Assembly (NCBI GenBank): GCA_009909035.1
Contig: JAAAOB010000021.1
Location: forward strand, 51,068-115,067
DNA length: 64,000 nucleotides
Reading direction: 5' to 3'
Source of the DNA: Bacteroidota bacterium
GTDB taxonomy: Bacteria > Bacteroidota > Rhodothermia > Balneolales > Balneolaceae
This document shows, one piece after another, positions 55,475-64,000 of this stretch. Both the position numbers and the translations under genes were made by a program. The notes beneath the pieces are model-generated. The model worked only from the letters and a program-made list of their open reading frames with translations, was not told where the DNA came from and did not search any database. How positions within the stretch are numbered: the first letter of the stretch is position 1; every line of letters begins with the position of its first letter.

Positions 55475-56191
55475 GTGAAAACTGCTGGAATCGATGGCTG
55501 CAAAGCCGGATGGATACTGATAACATTCGATAAAGAACCCGGATATTATGTCCTCCGAAGCGATGAAGAGCTGAAAACGGCTTTCGAGGAGTATGACCGT
55601 ATCTTTATCGATATGCCGATTGGGCTTGAAGACGAACGATACACCCGCGAGTGCGACCGGCTGCTACGAGAAAAACTTGGCTCGGAGTATGCATCAAGTG
55701 TGTTTAGTCCGCCGATCCGGCCGGCACTGAATGCACCATCGTATGTAGAAGCCAACATGCAGAGTTACGACTACACCGAGAAGAAGCTAACCGTCCAGGC
55801 GTGGAATATCACCCCAAAAATACGAACAATTGATCGATTTTTATCGGAAAATGAATCCCTTCGAACGTCCGTATTTGAAAGTCATCCGGAACTCCTCTTC
55901 ATGAATCTGAATGGGGGAATGATTTATCAGAAAAAAAAGACGAAGAAAGGATTGCGTCACCGGCTGGGACTCGTTACTGAAAAAGAAGAAATAGCAGCAG
56001 ATTTTTTCAGAGATATCAAAGAAGAGTTTCGTCGAAATGAAGTGGCCGAGGACGATATCGTAGATTCCATGGTCCTGGCACTTTCCGCCAAGCAATCTGC
56101 AGATAGCGGGATTCAAACCCTTCCCGAAGATCCGCCGCACGACTCCAAAGGACTGCCGATGGCCATTCACTATGTGCCCCAGGTCCGTTAA
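55475..56191 (+). CDS. DUF429 family protein (RNase H-like fold)
   Basis: 238 residues, starting at a GTG (55475). The family marks are GIDGCKAGWI at the N-terminus (first acidic residue), RIFIDMPIGLEDERYTRECD, VFSPPIRPAL and VFESHPELLFMNLNGG with a C-terminal DDIVDSMVLAL. DUF429 proteins are predicted nucleases of the RNase H fold, but no function is proven. It follows aspS closely, probably on the same message. Confidence 0.83.
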   Translation: MKTAGIDGCKAGWILITFDKEPGYYVLRSDEELKTAFEEYDRIFIDMPIGLEDERYTRECDRLLREKLGSEYASSVFSPPIRPALNAPSYVEANMQSYDYTEKKLTVQAWNITPKIRTIDRFLSENESLRTSVFESHPELLFMNLNGGMIYQKKKTKKGLRHRLGLVTEKEEIAADFFRDIKEEFRRNEVAEDDIVDSMVLALSAKQSADSGIQTLPEDPPHDSKGLPMAIHYVPQVR

Positions 56192-56261
56192 GCGATCATA
56201 CCTGTGGTGGGCCGGCCCGGGCCGGAGTAAGAATTGAGACTTATAAGGCTACCCCATACGA

Positions 56262-57722
56262 TCAATCGTTGGTGCGATCAAGAATCTTTTTATACTTTGT
56301 GCCGGCTTTGTAGACCCTGTTGAGGCCATTAAATGCCGCCACCCTGTAGGCCTCTGTATAGCTTGGGTAGTTGATGACATGCTCCATGAAGTACCGGATA
56401 TTTCCATTGCTCGACATAACGGACTGACCAAGATGAATAAGATCGGCGGCATTCTCGCCAATGATATGTACGCCCAGCAGCTTAAGATTATCTGTCTGGA
56501 ACACCAGTTTCAGTAATCCTACCTCTGCCTGGTTAATGTCGGCCTGGGTGATATTGCTATAGTACGCCCGGCCAACCGTCACGTCGATTCCCTGGTTGTT
56601 GGCATCCTCCTCCGTAAGACCAATCGCCGAGATTTCCGGTATAGAGTAGATGGCATAGGGAATGGAGCCATCAAGATTGTGAGACTGTTTATCGAACATT
56701 GCGCATGCTGCAAGCCGACCCTGTACAAAAGAGGCAGCAGCCTGGGCCGGGAATCCAATCACATCGCCGGCCGCATAGATATGTTGTGATGACGAACGAA
56801 AATTTTTGTCAACAACTATGTGGCCTTCATCATCCAGATCAACATCACAATTTTCAAGGCCGATATTTGTGGTGTTTGGCGATGTGTTTCCAACAAAAAG
56901 TACATGCTCGGTTTCAACAACCTGGAGGCGATTTGTTTCGGAAGAGCCCGATTTAAAACCGACCTCAGTACATGTTCTAAGTTTGTTGTAGGTGACGTGC
57001 TGTAACTCTACATTCTTAAACATCTGTATGGTACTGCTGTTCACCACGTTCACCACCTGCGTTTCAATTTCCTTGTCCAGGAAAGGAAGCATATCCTGCC
57101 GGTCGGCCAGAATAGTGACACGTGTTCCGAGAGCGGAAAAAATTGTGGCATATTCGAAGCTGATAATTCCATTTCCCACAATAACAAGCCGGCGGGGGAT
57201 GTGGGTTAAATTCAGGACCGATTCATAGTCGAGTATATTGGAGTGATTGATAGAGAAAAGGTCGGGTGTGCTGAATGATCCGCCCGTTGATACCAGGATA
57301 TTCCGGGTTTTGTAGGTTGTAACCTTATCAAAGTGGTCTTTAACCTGGATGGTATTTTTATCAATGATCTTTCCCCAGCCCCTGGCGGTATCAATCTCAT
57401 TTTTAATCAGGTCGTTTTTAACCTTTTGATTTTTACTTTCAAGGATTGAGCGTTTGTACTGAAGAAGATCGTCCATTTTAAAACGTTCATACGGCTTTCG
57501 GCCACGTTCATCCCCAAACTGGCGGTGAAATTTCTGGATCGATTTAGCCGCCTCTCGCAGCGCTTTGCTGGGAACAGTGCCTTTATTAATCCATGTGCCG
57601 CCCAGGTGTTCATCATTGGCTTCAACAATCAGTACTTTTTTGTCGAACTTGGAACTTTGCATAGCGCAGGAAAAGCCCGCTGGCCCGCTGCCAAGGATGA
57701 TGACGTCGTAATCGTAGGTCAT
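56262..57722 (-). CDS. SthA-like pyridine nucleotide transhydrogenase / flavoprotein
   Basis: A 486-residue flavoprotein of the class I disulfide reductase fold. FAD binding: IILGSGPAGFSCAMQ; NAD(P) binding: VIVGNGIISFEYATIF; C-terminal dimerisation domain ending in the usual EAYRVAAFNGLNR. The redox-active Cys pair is missing: the position reads GGTWINKGTVPSKALRE, so neither cysteine is present. This is the hallmark of soluble transhydrogenase SthA, which balances NADPH and NADH. It reads towards DUF429 and is divergent from the sod gene. Confidence 0.8.
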   Translation of the reverse strand: MTYDYDVIILGSGPAGFSCAMQSSKFDKKVLIVEANDEHLGGTWINKGTVPSKALREAAKSIQKFHRQFGDERGRKPYERFKMDDLLQYKRSILESKNQKVKNDLIKNEIDTARGWGKIIDKNTIQVKDHFDKVTTYKTRNILVSTGGSFSTPDLFSINHSNILDYESVLNLTHIPRRLVIVGNGIISFEYATIFSALGTRVTILADRQDMLPFLDKEIETQVVNVVNSSTIQMFKNVELQHVTYNKLRTCTEVGFKSGSSETNRLQVVETEHVLFVGNTSPNTTNIGLENCDVDLDDEGHIVVDKNFRSSSQHIYAAGDVIGFPAQAAASFVQGRLAACAMFDKQSHNLDGSIPYAIYSIPEISAIGLTEEDANNQGIDVTVGRAYYSNITQADINQAEVGLLKLVFQTDNLKLLGVHIIGENAADLIHLGQSVMSSNGNIRYFMEHVINYPSYTEAYRVAAFNGLNRVYKAGTKYKKILDRTND

Positions 57723-57933
57723 GATAATAGAGTTTAATTATGAACTGTTGCCTTAAAATAAGATTCTTTTCCTTAAACACATTGTTTGTTTTGGTAAATA
57801 AAACCCGTGAAAAAAGGAACGAAAGTACCGGAAAAATCAATTTTAACGAAAGACACTGCAGTGTTATATTAAGTTATTGAAATATAATACGTTAGAGATT
57901 TTATAACTGTTTAATCCTAAATTCAAAAACAAT

Positions 57934-58542
57934 ATGTCATACCAACTTCCCGAACTACCGTACGATCATAGCGCGCTCGAGCCGCATATCGATGAACGAA
58001 CGATGAAAATTCATCATGGAAAGCATCATGCCGGGTATACGAAAAAGGTAAATGCAGCATTGGAAGGTCATGAGTTTGCAGACCTGCCCATTGAAGAAGT
58101 ACTGGAGCGTATCAACGAAGTACCGGAATCAATCCGTCAAAATGTAATCAACAATGGCGGCGGATATGCGAATCACAAACTTTTCTGGTCTGTTCTCTCA
58201 CCCGATGGCGGCGGTGAACCGACAGGTAAACTTGCAGATGCAATTAATAATACGTTTGGTAGCTTTGATGAATTCAAGGATGAGTTCAGTTCAACGGCTG
58301 CCGGGCAATTTGGCTCAGGCTGGGGCTGGCTTTGTGTTGATGACGACGGAGAGCTGAAAGTGATTTCCACACCAAACCAGGATAGTCCGCTAATGAATGG
58401 ATTAACCCCCATCCTGGGAGTAGACGTCTGGGAACATGCATATTATCTGCATTATCAAAACCGGCGTCCCGATTACATTGCAGCATTCTGGAATGTAGTC
58501 AACTGGGATAAGGTAAATGAACTCTACAGCGACGCTGGTTAG
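57934..58542 (+). CDS. sodA: Superoxide dismutase, Mn-type
   Basis: 202 residues, normal length. Metal ligands are His27 (KIHHGKHH), His81 ([10 protein letters not shown]), Asp164 and His168 (DVWEHAYY). The GG..NHKLFW half and the [10 protein letters not shown] strand are typical of manganese rather than iron enzymes, so Mn or a cambialistic metal is likely. Cytoplasmic. It converts superoxide to peroxide and O2. A clear terminator follows. It is divergent from the SthA-like gene, and both belong to redox defence. Confidence 0.93.
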   Translation: MSYQLPELPYDHSALEPHIDERTMKIHHGKHHAGYTKKVNAALEGHEFADLPIEEVLERINEVPESIRQNVINNGGGYANHKLFWSVLSPDGGGEPTGKLADAINNTFGSFDEFKDEFSSTAAGQFGSGWGWLCVDDDGELKVISTPNQDSPLMNGLTPILGVDVWEHAYYLHYQNRRPDYIAAFWNVVNWDKVNELYSDAG

Positions 58543-58572
58543 TCTTCGTTTGCACAACAACGTATGGTTTAT

Positions 58573-58604
58573 AAAGCACCACAGGTCTTGTGGTGCTTTT
58601 TTTT
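58573..58604 (+). terminator. Rho-independent terminator after sodA
   Basis: AAAGCACCACA (58573-58583) and TGTGGTGCTTT (58589-58599) form an 11-bp stem over a 5-base loop, followed by T residues. It lies between sodA and the convergent lipoprotein gene. Confidence 0.9.
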
Positions 58605-59409
58605 ATCTGGTTAATCGCAGCATATACCATTCTTCGTATTCGCCCATCTGTCGCCTGTAATTCATCTGCCGGCTTGCCTGCTGATTCGATCCTCTCCTGT
58701 TTCCAAACTGTTGGCGCTGACTTGCAACTCCCTGATCCTGCTGCTCCAATCGTATCTTTGGAGGATCAACTTCGAAGCCCAACCATATCGTTTCGCCGTC
58801 AAGATTAAAAAATGAATTTTCATTTACAGGCACCCGCATTTCAATACTCATTAATCTGCGGCTATTCTCTTTGGCAACCTTTATCCCGTCAATTTGCAGC
58901 TGATCTTTATTGAGGAACCCATAATCCCGGCCGGCGGCACTCTCTTCAACGATCATGATACGGTCAAAAATTTCAGTTTCAAGAGATTCCAGGAGCTCAC
59001 GATTTTGCGGATTCTGCAGCCACTCCCTGTCATTGAGAAACGAATTATATGTGCCCGGATTTTCGCGCAAGAGATTAAAAGAGCCGGAGGGAAACGCAAT
59101 CCCCGTCTTTTTTCGCTCATCTTCGTTGCTGCTCATGTAGATTATGAGTCCTGATTTGCTTATGGCATTATTATGTGCCAGGCTCTTCACATCTACCAGG
59201 ATATAAAGATACTCATTATCGTGTGTTGCATAATAGTCAGCCGCATCCGTTTGCTCCACTATCGACTGCTCCAGGTTCCAGCCTGTCAAATTTCCGTCAA
59301 CGGATATTTGGTGATCGGTTGCCGGAGTTACAATAGCCTTTTGTCCGGAACACGCAGAGAGAGCAGACGCGAGAAGAATCAGGAATGGAGCGATTTTTTG
59401 TACTATCAT
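58603..59409 (-). CDS. DOMON/CBM9-like lipoprotein
   Basis: 268 residues with lipobox LSAC20. The mature region opens with a beta-sandwich pattern (ISVDGNLTGWNLEQSI, DAADYYATHDNEYLYILVDVKS) that resembles DOMON/CBM9-type domains seen in surface or periplasmic proteins. The C-terminal part is Gln/Arg/Asn-rich (QQDQGVASQRQQFGNRRGSNQQ). Function unknown. It reads towards sodA and is divergent from the bacilliredoxin gene. Confidence 0.65.
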   Translation of the reverse strand: MIVQKIAPFLILLASALSACSGQKAIVTPATDHQISVDGNLTGWNLEQSIVEQTDAADYYATHDNEYLYILVDVKSLAHNNAISKSGLIIYMSSNEDERKKTGIAFPSGSFNLLRENPGTYNSFLNDREWLQNPQNRELLESLETEIFDRIMIVEESAAGRDYGFLNKDQLQIDGIKVAKENSRRLMSIEMRVPVNENSFFNLDGETIWLGFEVDPPKIRLEQQDQGVASQRQQFGNRRGSNQQASRQMNYRRQMGEYEEWYMLRLTR

Positions 59410-59532
59410 AAAAGCTGGAACGGTTCGTAAACAGTAAGAATTATTAGATATCGAGACCTTTAACGACTCAGGATAGTTGTAATTTATCCTTATATTCAGT
59501 CAAATAAAATCAATTAACAAAAACAGAGCATT

Positions 59533-59985
59533 ATGCAATTTGGATTTGGAGTAGGCCCTGATACATCCTGGATGCGGGAAGAACTTACCAAGCTGGGAGT
59601 TGAAGAGCTTAAAACACCGGAAGATGTAGACAGAGCAATGGACAAGTATGCCGAGGGAACCATGTTAATGGTGATAAATTCAGTGTGTGGCTGCGCAGCC
59701 GGTAACGCGCGCCCGGGGGTCGAGATTGCCTTAAATAAAACCGAGCATACGCCTGATCAGCTTGTAACAGTATTTGCCGGCCAGGATAAGGAAGCGACGG
59801 AACGTGCAAGAGAATATTTCAGTGAATATCCGCCATCCTCGCCCGCTTTTGCGTTTTTTGTTGATGGTGAAGTGAAAGCAATGATACCCCGCCACAGAAT
59901 CGAGGGACGCACGCGCGAAGAGGTAGCCGAAGACCTGCTGATGGTCTTTGATGCGTTTGTGGAAAAACAAGGCACGGATGCCTGA
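59533..59985 (+). CDS. brxB: BrxA/BrxB family bacilliredoxin
   Basis: 150 residues, matching the YphP/YqiW family length. The active site is Cys52-G-Cys54 in NSVCGCAAGNARPG, followed by the thioredoxin-like HTPDQLVTVFAGQD strand and the cis-Pro segment SSPAFAFF. Bacilliredoxins remove bacillithiol from proteins; together with YpdA at 37414 this gives two of the three parts of the bacillithiol redox cycle. The gene is divergent from the DOMON-like gene. Confidence 0.9.
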   Translation: MQFGFGVGPDTSWMREELTKLGVEELKTPEDVDRAMDKYAEGTMLMVINSVCGCAAGNARPGVEIALNKTEHTPDQLVTVFAGQDKEATERAREYFSEYPPSSPAFAFFVDGEVKAMIPRHRIEGRTREEVAEDLLMVFDAFVEKQGTDA

Positions 59986-60046
59986 GAGTACTCAATTCTA
60001 TTGATGTAATACCCGGTTCTGATGACATCATCAACTAGGTTTTTAT

Positions 60047-61351
60047 TTACATTCGCTGAATGGCATCGTTTACAATTTGTTTTGACTGTTGCGTATCAAC
60101 AAATGCACCCAGTTTCATTAAGAAGTGGTAGAGCCCGAGGTGAACACGCGTGCTGTAGATAAAGTGCTTGTTGCCGCGCACTTCGTTTCCTACAGGGGCA
60201 TTTTTTGTATATCCCTTGATCATCTCTTTATACTCGTGATCTCCAAAATCAAACTGATCACGTTCATACGGCATGGCAAATGTATAGCCGTAATTTAGGC
60301 AGAAATCGAAATACCTTTTTTCGCTTTCACTGTTATCCGGATCCCCTTTTAGCACGCCAAGCCGATAATAGAGTTCCTTGATCTCGTCAAGGTTTCGGTT
60401 TAAGTGCGTTGGCAATAGCTGCAGGTAGTCTTTGAAGAACGCCGGGGGAAAAGACTTAACACAGCCAAAATCGATGACGCCAAGCCTGCCATCGGGGGTC
60501 AGTAAAAAATTACCCGGATGCGTATCGGCATGAATTTCATCAAACTGTTCAATCTGTTTGTGGAAGAAGTCCCACAACAGCTGGCCATACCTGTTTTTTT
60601 CATCCTGCCCGGGCGATCGTTCCAGAAACTCCTTCAGGTGCTCCCCTTCAATAAAGGTCATGGTCAGAACCCGTTCGGTGCTGTACTCTTTAATCCAGCG
60701 AGGGGTTGTTATCTCCTCCCCTTCAAACCGTTCATGAAAACGCTCAATCGTTTGCCCCTCGTGAATGTAGTCTGTTTCAAGGTTGAGGGTTGCTTCAATC
60801 TCTTCAAAGTAATCATTCAGCTCGTCTTTATTTTTGATGAACCGCTTGAAAAGTGACTTTGCCAGCCCCAGGTCGGAAGTAATGGTATCCCGGACGCCGG
60901 GATATTGAATTTTTACGGCAACAGGAGTCCCGTCTTTCAGCCGGGCCCGGTGTACCTGACCGATGGAGGCGGCTGCAGTTGCCTTCGTGTCGAAGGAGTC
61001 GAACAGAAGCTCTGGATAGCTGCCCAGCTCCTGTTTTATGATAGAGCGGACAAGGGAGCGATTGATGGGAGGAACGGAGTATTGTGCCTGCGTCATGACT
61101 TCCGCAAATTCATCAGGTAAAAACCCCTGGTCGATACTCAGCGACTGAGCAATTTTTAGAGCGGTTCCGCGGAGCTTCGTAAACTCAGAAAAAATATCCT
61201 GGGCCGTTTGGTTGTAAAAATCGGAGTTTTGTTTATTCGTGGCGCCTTTCAGTGTCTTAAGATAATGCTTAGCATACCCTGAACCGACTTTCAGGCCGGT
61301 TTTTGCAAATATCTTACCGCGATCAAATTTTGATGATGGAAAATCAGTCAT
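60047..61351 (-). CDS. ABC1/UbiB (AarF) family atypical kinase
   Basis: A 434-residue ADCK-type protein. The Ala-rich loop is TAAASIGQVHRA, the ATP lysine lies in VAVKIQYPGV, the catalytic segment is EIHADTHPGNFLLT and the metal segment GVIDFGCVK. The N-terminal KxGQ motif reads KIAQ, so its glycine is alanine. Family members support quinone synthesis or membrane lipid functions; the target here is unknown, menaquinone being plausible. The gene is 10 bp downstream of a TetR-like gene, suggesting an operon. Confidence 0.88.
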   Translation of the reverse strand: MTDFPSSKFDRGKIFAKTGLKVGSGYAKHYLKTLKGATNKQNSDFYNQTAQDIFSEFTKLRGTALKIAQSLSIDQGFLPDEFAEVMTQAQYSVPPINRSLVRSIIKQELGSYPELLFDSFDTKATAAASIGQVHRARLKDGTPVAVKIQYPGVRDTITSDLGLAKSLFKRFIKNKDELNDYFEEIEATLNLETDYIHEGQTIERFHERFEGEEITTPRWIKEYSTERVLTMTFIEGEHLKEFLERSPGQDEKNRYGQLLWDFFHKQIEQFDEIHADTHPGNFLLTPDGRLGVIDFGCVKSFPPAFFKDYLQLLPTHLNRNLDEIKELYYRLGVLKGDPDNSESEKRYFDFCLNYGYTFAMPYERDQFDFGDHEYKEMIKGYTKNAPVGNEVRGNKHFIYSTRVHLGLYHFLMKLGAFVDTQQSKQIVNDAIQRM

Positions 61352-61361
61352 TCGTATTTAA

Positions 61362-62021
61362 TTAATTGGAGGGTGATTTGCCGGGCCGAAACGGAGAGTG
61401 GTAGTATAAGAACTTCGCGAGATCAAATCCGCGATCCAGTATGGCGGTGTAGTGAATCTCCTGGATAAAGGCGGTCCATTTGTCAACCAGCTCCATTGTT
61501 TTTTGATCTCCCGTACTTTCATCTTCAAGCCAATAGCCGATCAGCAGGTGAAAATTGGCAAGACCGGCCTTGTACAGCAGACGGTTGTTAAAAGCCGATG
61601 ACAGTGCGGACTGCCTGGGGTCGGTTTCGTAGATTAGTTGCAGCTCTTTTTTAAACATCTCGCTGAACGACGTTTTTTTCGAAGAACAGACAATAATTGA
61701 ACGATACGTTTTCCGAACAAATGGTTTCTGTTTGCTGAAAAGATCGAGCAGCGTGTACGAGAGGTTGCTTAGCTTTTCCGCAAGTGTAAATTCGTCGTAT
61801 CCCTGAATCTGTTTCGTAACCTCTCTGTATTCAATGAAGGAAGCCTCGTAATAATACTCCAGAACCGATGTCCGATTGGGAAAATAGTCAAGTACCAAGT
61901 CGAGCTCTACTTCCGCTTCATCCGCCAGGGCGGACATCTTAAACCGGTTGTTTTTCAGGTAAAGATCAGCTGCGGCTCTGGCAATCTGAATTTTTTGTCT
62001 TGTTTTTTTATTCATATCCAA
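61362..62021 (-). CDS. TetR-like transcriptional regulator
   Basis: 219 residues, all-helical. The N-terminal TetR-type HTH is IQIARAAADLYLKN and FKMSALADEAEVELDLVLDYF, with the usual YFPNRTSVLEYYYEA ending. The C-terminal ligand domain is undefined. It precedes the ABC1 kinase gene by 10 bp in one operon, so it probably controls it or senses the kinase's pathway product. The ATG is backed by the start of the HTH only. Confidence 0.8.
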   Translation of the reverse strand: MDMNKKTRQKIQIARAAADLYLKNNRFKMSALADEAEVELDLVLDYFPNRTSVLEYYYEASFIEYREVTKQIQGYDEFTLAEKLSNLSYTLLDLFSKQKPFVRKTYRSIIVCSSKKTSFSEMFKKELQLIYETDPRQSALSSAFNNRLLYKAGLANFHLLIGYWLEDESTGDQKTMELVDKWTAFIQEIHYTAILDRGFDLAKFLYYHSPFRPGKSPSN

Positions 62022-62071
62022 AAGTGTTTCATTCTGTGGCTATAACAGAAAGTTATTGATAAAAGGTTCAG

Positions 62072-62893
62072 ATGCTATTAAAAACGATTCGTAAACGGAC
62101 ACCTCATAAAAGGGATGTCCTGTTTTTATCGCTTACAGGTATATTTTTAACGTCGCTTGTACTTGGCAACGTAATTGGAACCACAAAATTTGTTACACTT
62201 TTCTCCCTGCAGCTGCCGGTATGGCTGCAGGATCTGGTGCCTCCATTGATCAGAAATGGCAAATTATATGTAATGAGCATCCCGGTAGGTCTGCTGGCCT
62301 ATCCGTTTACGTTCCTGGCAACTGATTTAATATCTGAACTATACGGTCGAAAGAAGGCACAGAGTGTGGTTTGGATTGGCTTTTTTTTAAACCTCTATAT
62401 GGTTCTGTTGATGACAGCGGCAAACTGGCTCCCAAATTCATATGGAGTAAGCGGCGGTGTGGAGCTGTTTGATGGTGTGTATGAATTTCTTGTGGCAAAT
62501 ACAGTTTCGAGTATGATTGCGTATTTAATCGCTCAGTCGGTGGATGTCCGGTTGTTCCACTTTTGGAAACGGTTAACCAGGGGAAAATATTTATGGCTCA
62601 GAAATAACGGGTCCACAATGTTTAGCCAGTTGGTGGACAGCACGGCGATACTCTCAATTTTATATGTGTCGGGAAATTTGGGTGAAAACATATCCAGTGT
62701 TGGTGCGCTCGGAATTCTTATTCTGAACTCATATCTGTTTAAATTTTTCTTTGCACTTTTCGATACTCCATTAATATATGCTGGAGTTTGGCTTTTCAAG
62801 GAGTACGAGGAGGACCCGGAAGGGTTTGGATTGTATGGTAAAAACGCATCAGAGCAGTTAAACCGAGGAGTGCCCTCGGCCGGCAACTCTTGA
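62072..62893 (+). CDS. YhhQ/VUT-type queuosine precursor transporter
   Basis: A 273-residue membrane protein with six to seven spans. The family marker DLISELYGRKKAQSVVWIGF is present, followed by the other conserved stretch, NNGSTMFSQLVDSTAILSILY. YhhQ family members import pre-Q0 or pre-Q1 for tRNA queuosine synthesis. It is upstream of the 16S rRNA, with about 280 bp between. No PreQ1 riboswitch is seen before it, although the gene starts only 50 bp after the TetR-like gene's start. Confidence 0.9.
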   Translation: MLLKTIRKRTPHKRDVLFLSLTGIFLTSLVLGNVIGTTKFVTLFSLQLPVWLQDLVPPLIRNGKLYVMSIPVGLLAYPFTFLATDLISELYGRKKAQSVVWIGFFLNLYMVLLMTAANWLPNSYGVSGGVELFDGVYEFLVANTVSSMIAYLIAQSVDVRLFHFWKRLTRGKYLWLRNNGSTMFSQLVDSTAILSILYVSGNLGENISSVGALGILILNSYLFKFFFALFDTPLIYAGVWLFKEYEEDPEGFGLYGKNASEQLNRGVPSAGNS

Positions 62894-62936
62894 TAACAGA
62901 CGACACAGATGAAAGAAAAAAAATAGGATATTTTGA

Positions 62937-62966
62937 TTGACAGTGGATCAGTTTTGGTCGTATATT
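62937..62966 (+). promoter_or_regulatory. Probable rRNA operon promoter
   Basis: TTGACA (62937-62942) and TATATT (62961-62966) with 18-bp spacing, about 215 bp upstream of 16S. TTTTG precedes and TAG follows, so a Bacteroidota-type reading (-33 TTTG, -7 TANNTTTG-like) also fits partially. Exact start site unknown. Confidence 0.55.
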
Positions 62967-63095
62967 TAGTGCCCTTCTGAAAAAAGGAGGGGAGCTGAGA
63001 ACAGAAAAAAAGACAAACAATGTATTGCTTTTTGATCTAAATAATTCTTAGTTTGTAAATCTGCGATGGAGGCGATGTGCTTTGATTGTGGGAGT

Positions 63096-63106
63096 TGTTC
63101 TTTGAA
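63096..63106 (+). promoter_or_regulatory. boxA-like antitermination site in rRNA leader
   Basis: TGTTCTTTGAA resembles the boxA consensus TGCTCTTTAACA and lies about 70 bp before the 16S rRNA. It fits the usual antitermination signal of rRNA leaders. The leader 62967-63176 otherwise shows no gene. Confidence 0.6.
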
Positions 63107-63176
63107 GATATTGAAAGAGATAAACAGATCGTTGAGTGAGTTGGGCGAGCTTTTTCAGGATATATGAATAGTATAT

Positions 63177-64000
<824 letters not shown>

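Overview
The window is a chromosomal segment of a Bacteroidota-type bacterium, most likely a marine or halophilic member of Balneolaeota (Balneolia). The signs are a SusC/SusD pair, PorX and GldC of the type IX secretion/gliding system, a YpdA/bacilliredoxin pair, weak Shine-Dalgarno signals, secreted proteins with AQQ-type signal peptides, and a 16S rRNA 5' end with a Balneola/Rhodothermota look. The taxon is inferred from signatures; no database was searched. Almost every gene is housekeeping or envelope related. I see no prophage, CRISPR array, tRNA gene or intact transposase.

Layout. 1-2520: end of a gluconate permease, gluconokinase and 6-phosphogluconate dehydrogenase. 2832-9785: a 1604-residue secreted protein with a possible outer-membrane barrel at its N-terminus, and a six-repeat fibronectin III partner. 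9786-11043: an intergenic cluster of palindromic 12-mers, an ArsR regulator with a clear operator-like dyad, and an arsenate-reductase-like phosphatase. 11165-15729: an ABC permease fused to an M1 aminopeptidase, with its ATPase. 15730-16455: a long intergenic region with two repeat elements. 16456-22923: a small membrane protein, an MtfA-like peptidase, a Na/Pi cotransporter, a NYN-LOTUS protein, a DUF1508 mini-protein, a cold-shock protein, a hydrolase and a helix-hairpin-helix protein.

23015-37004: porX, tsaE, a solute symporter, thiamine pyrophosphokinase, nrnA, an HtrA-like lipoprotein protease, rluD, gldC, then a tightly packed envelope/lipid operon (accA, thioesterase, DUF2085, DUF4199, CPBP protease, DUF2007, cdsA) and a TIGR01777 epimerase. 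37053-37152: SRP RNA. 37414-42203: YpdA, a YheT-type hydrolase, Ppx/GppA, a membrane protein and methylmalonyl-CoA epimerase. 42881-51315: SusC, SusD, a PBP4-type peptidase and a dipeptidyl peptidase IV, suggesting peptide uptake and processing. 51395-62893: YgjV-like protein, a LuxR-type regulator with a degenerate receiver, aspS, DUF429, an SthA-like flavoprotein, Mn-type superoxide dismutase, bacilliredoxin, an ABC1 kinase with a TetR-like regulator, and a queuosine-precursor transporter. From 63177 the 16S rRNA gene runs off the window.

The most unusual material is non-coding. A 142-bp repeat occurs twice in inverted orientation 21 kb apart (about 83 percent identical, no gaps). Its core resembles a 12-mer, GTCRYCGGATGA, present five times in alternating orientation upstream of arsR. 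A separate 220-bp MITE-like element lies close to one copy. The large secreted pair is the best candidate for an undescribed protein system.
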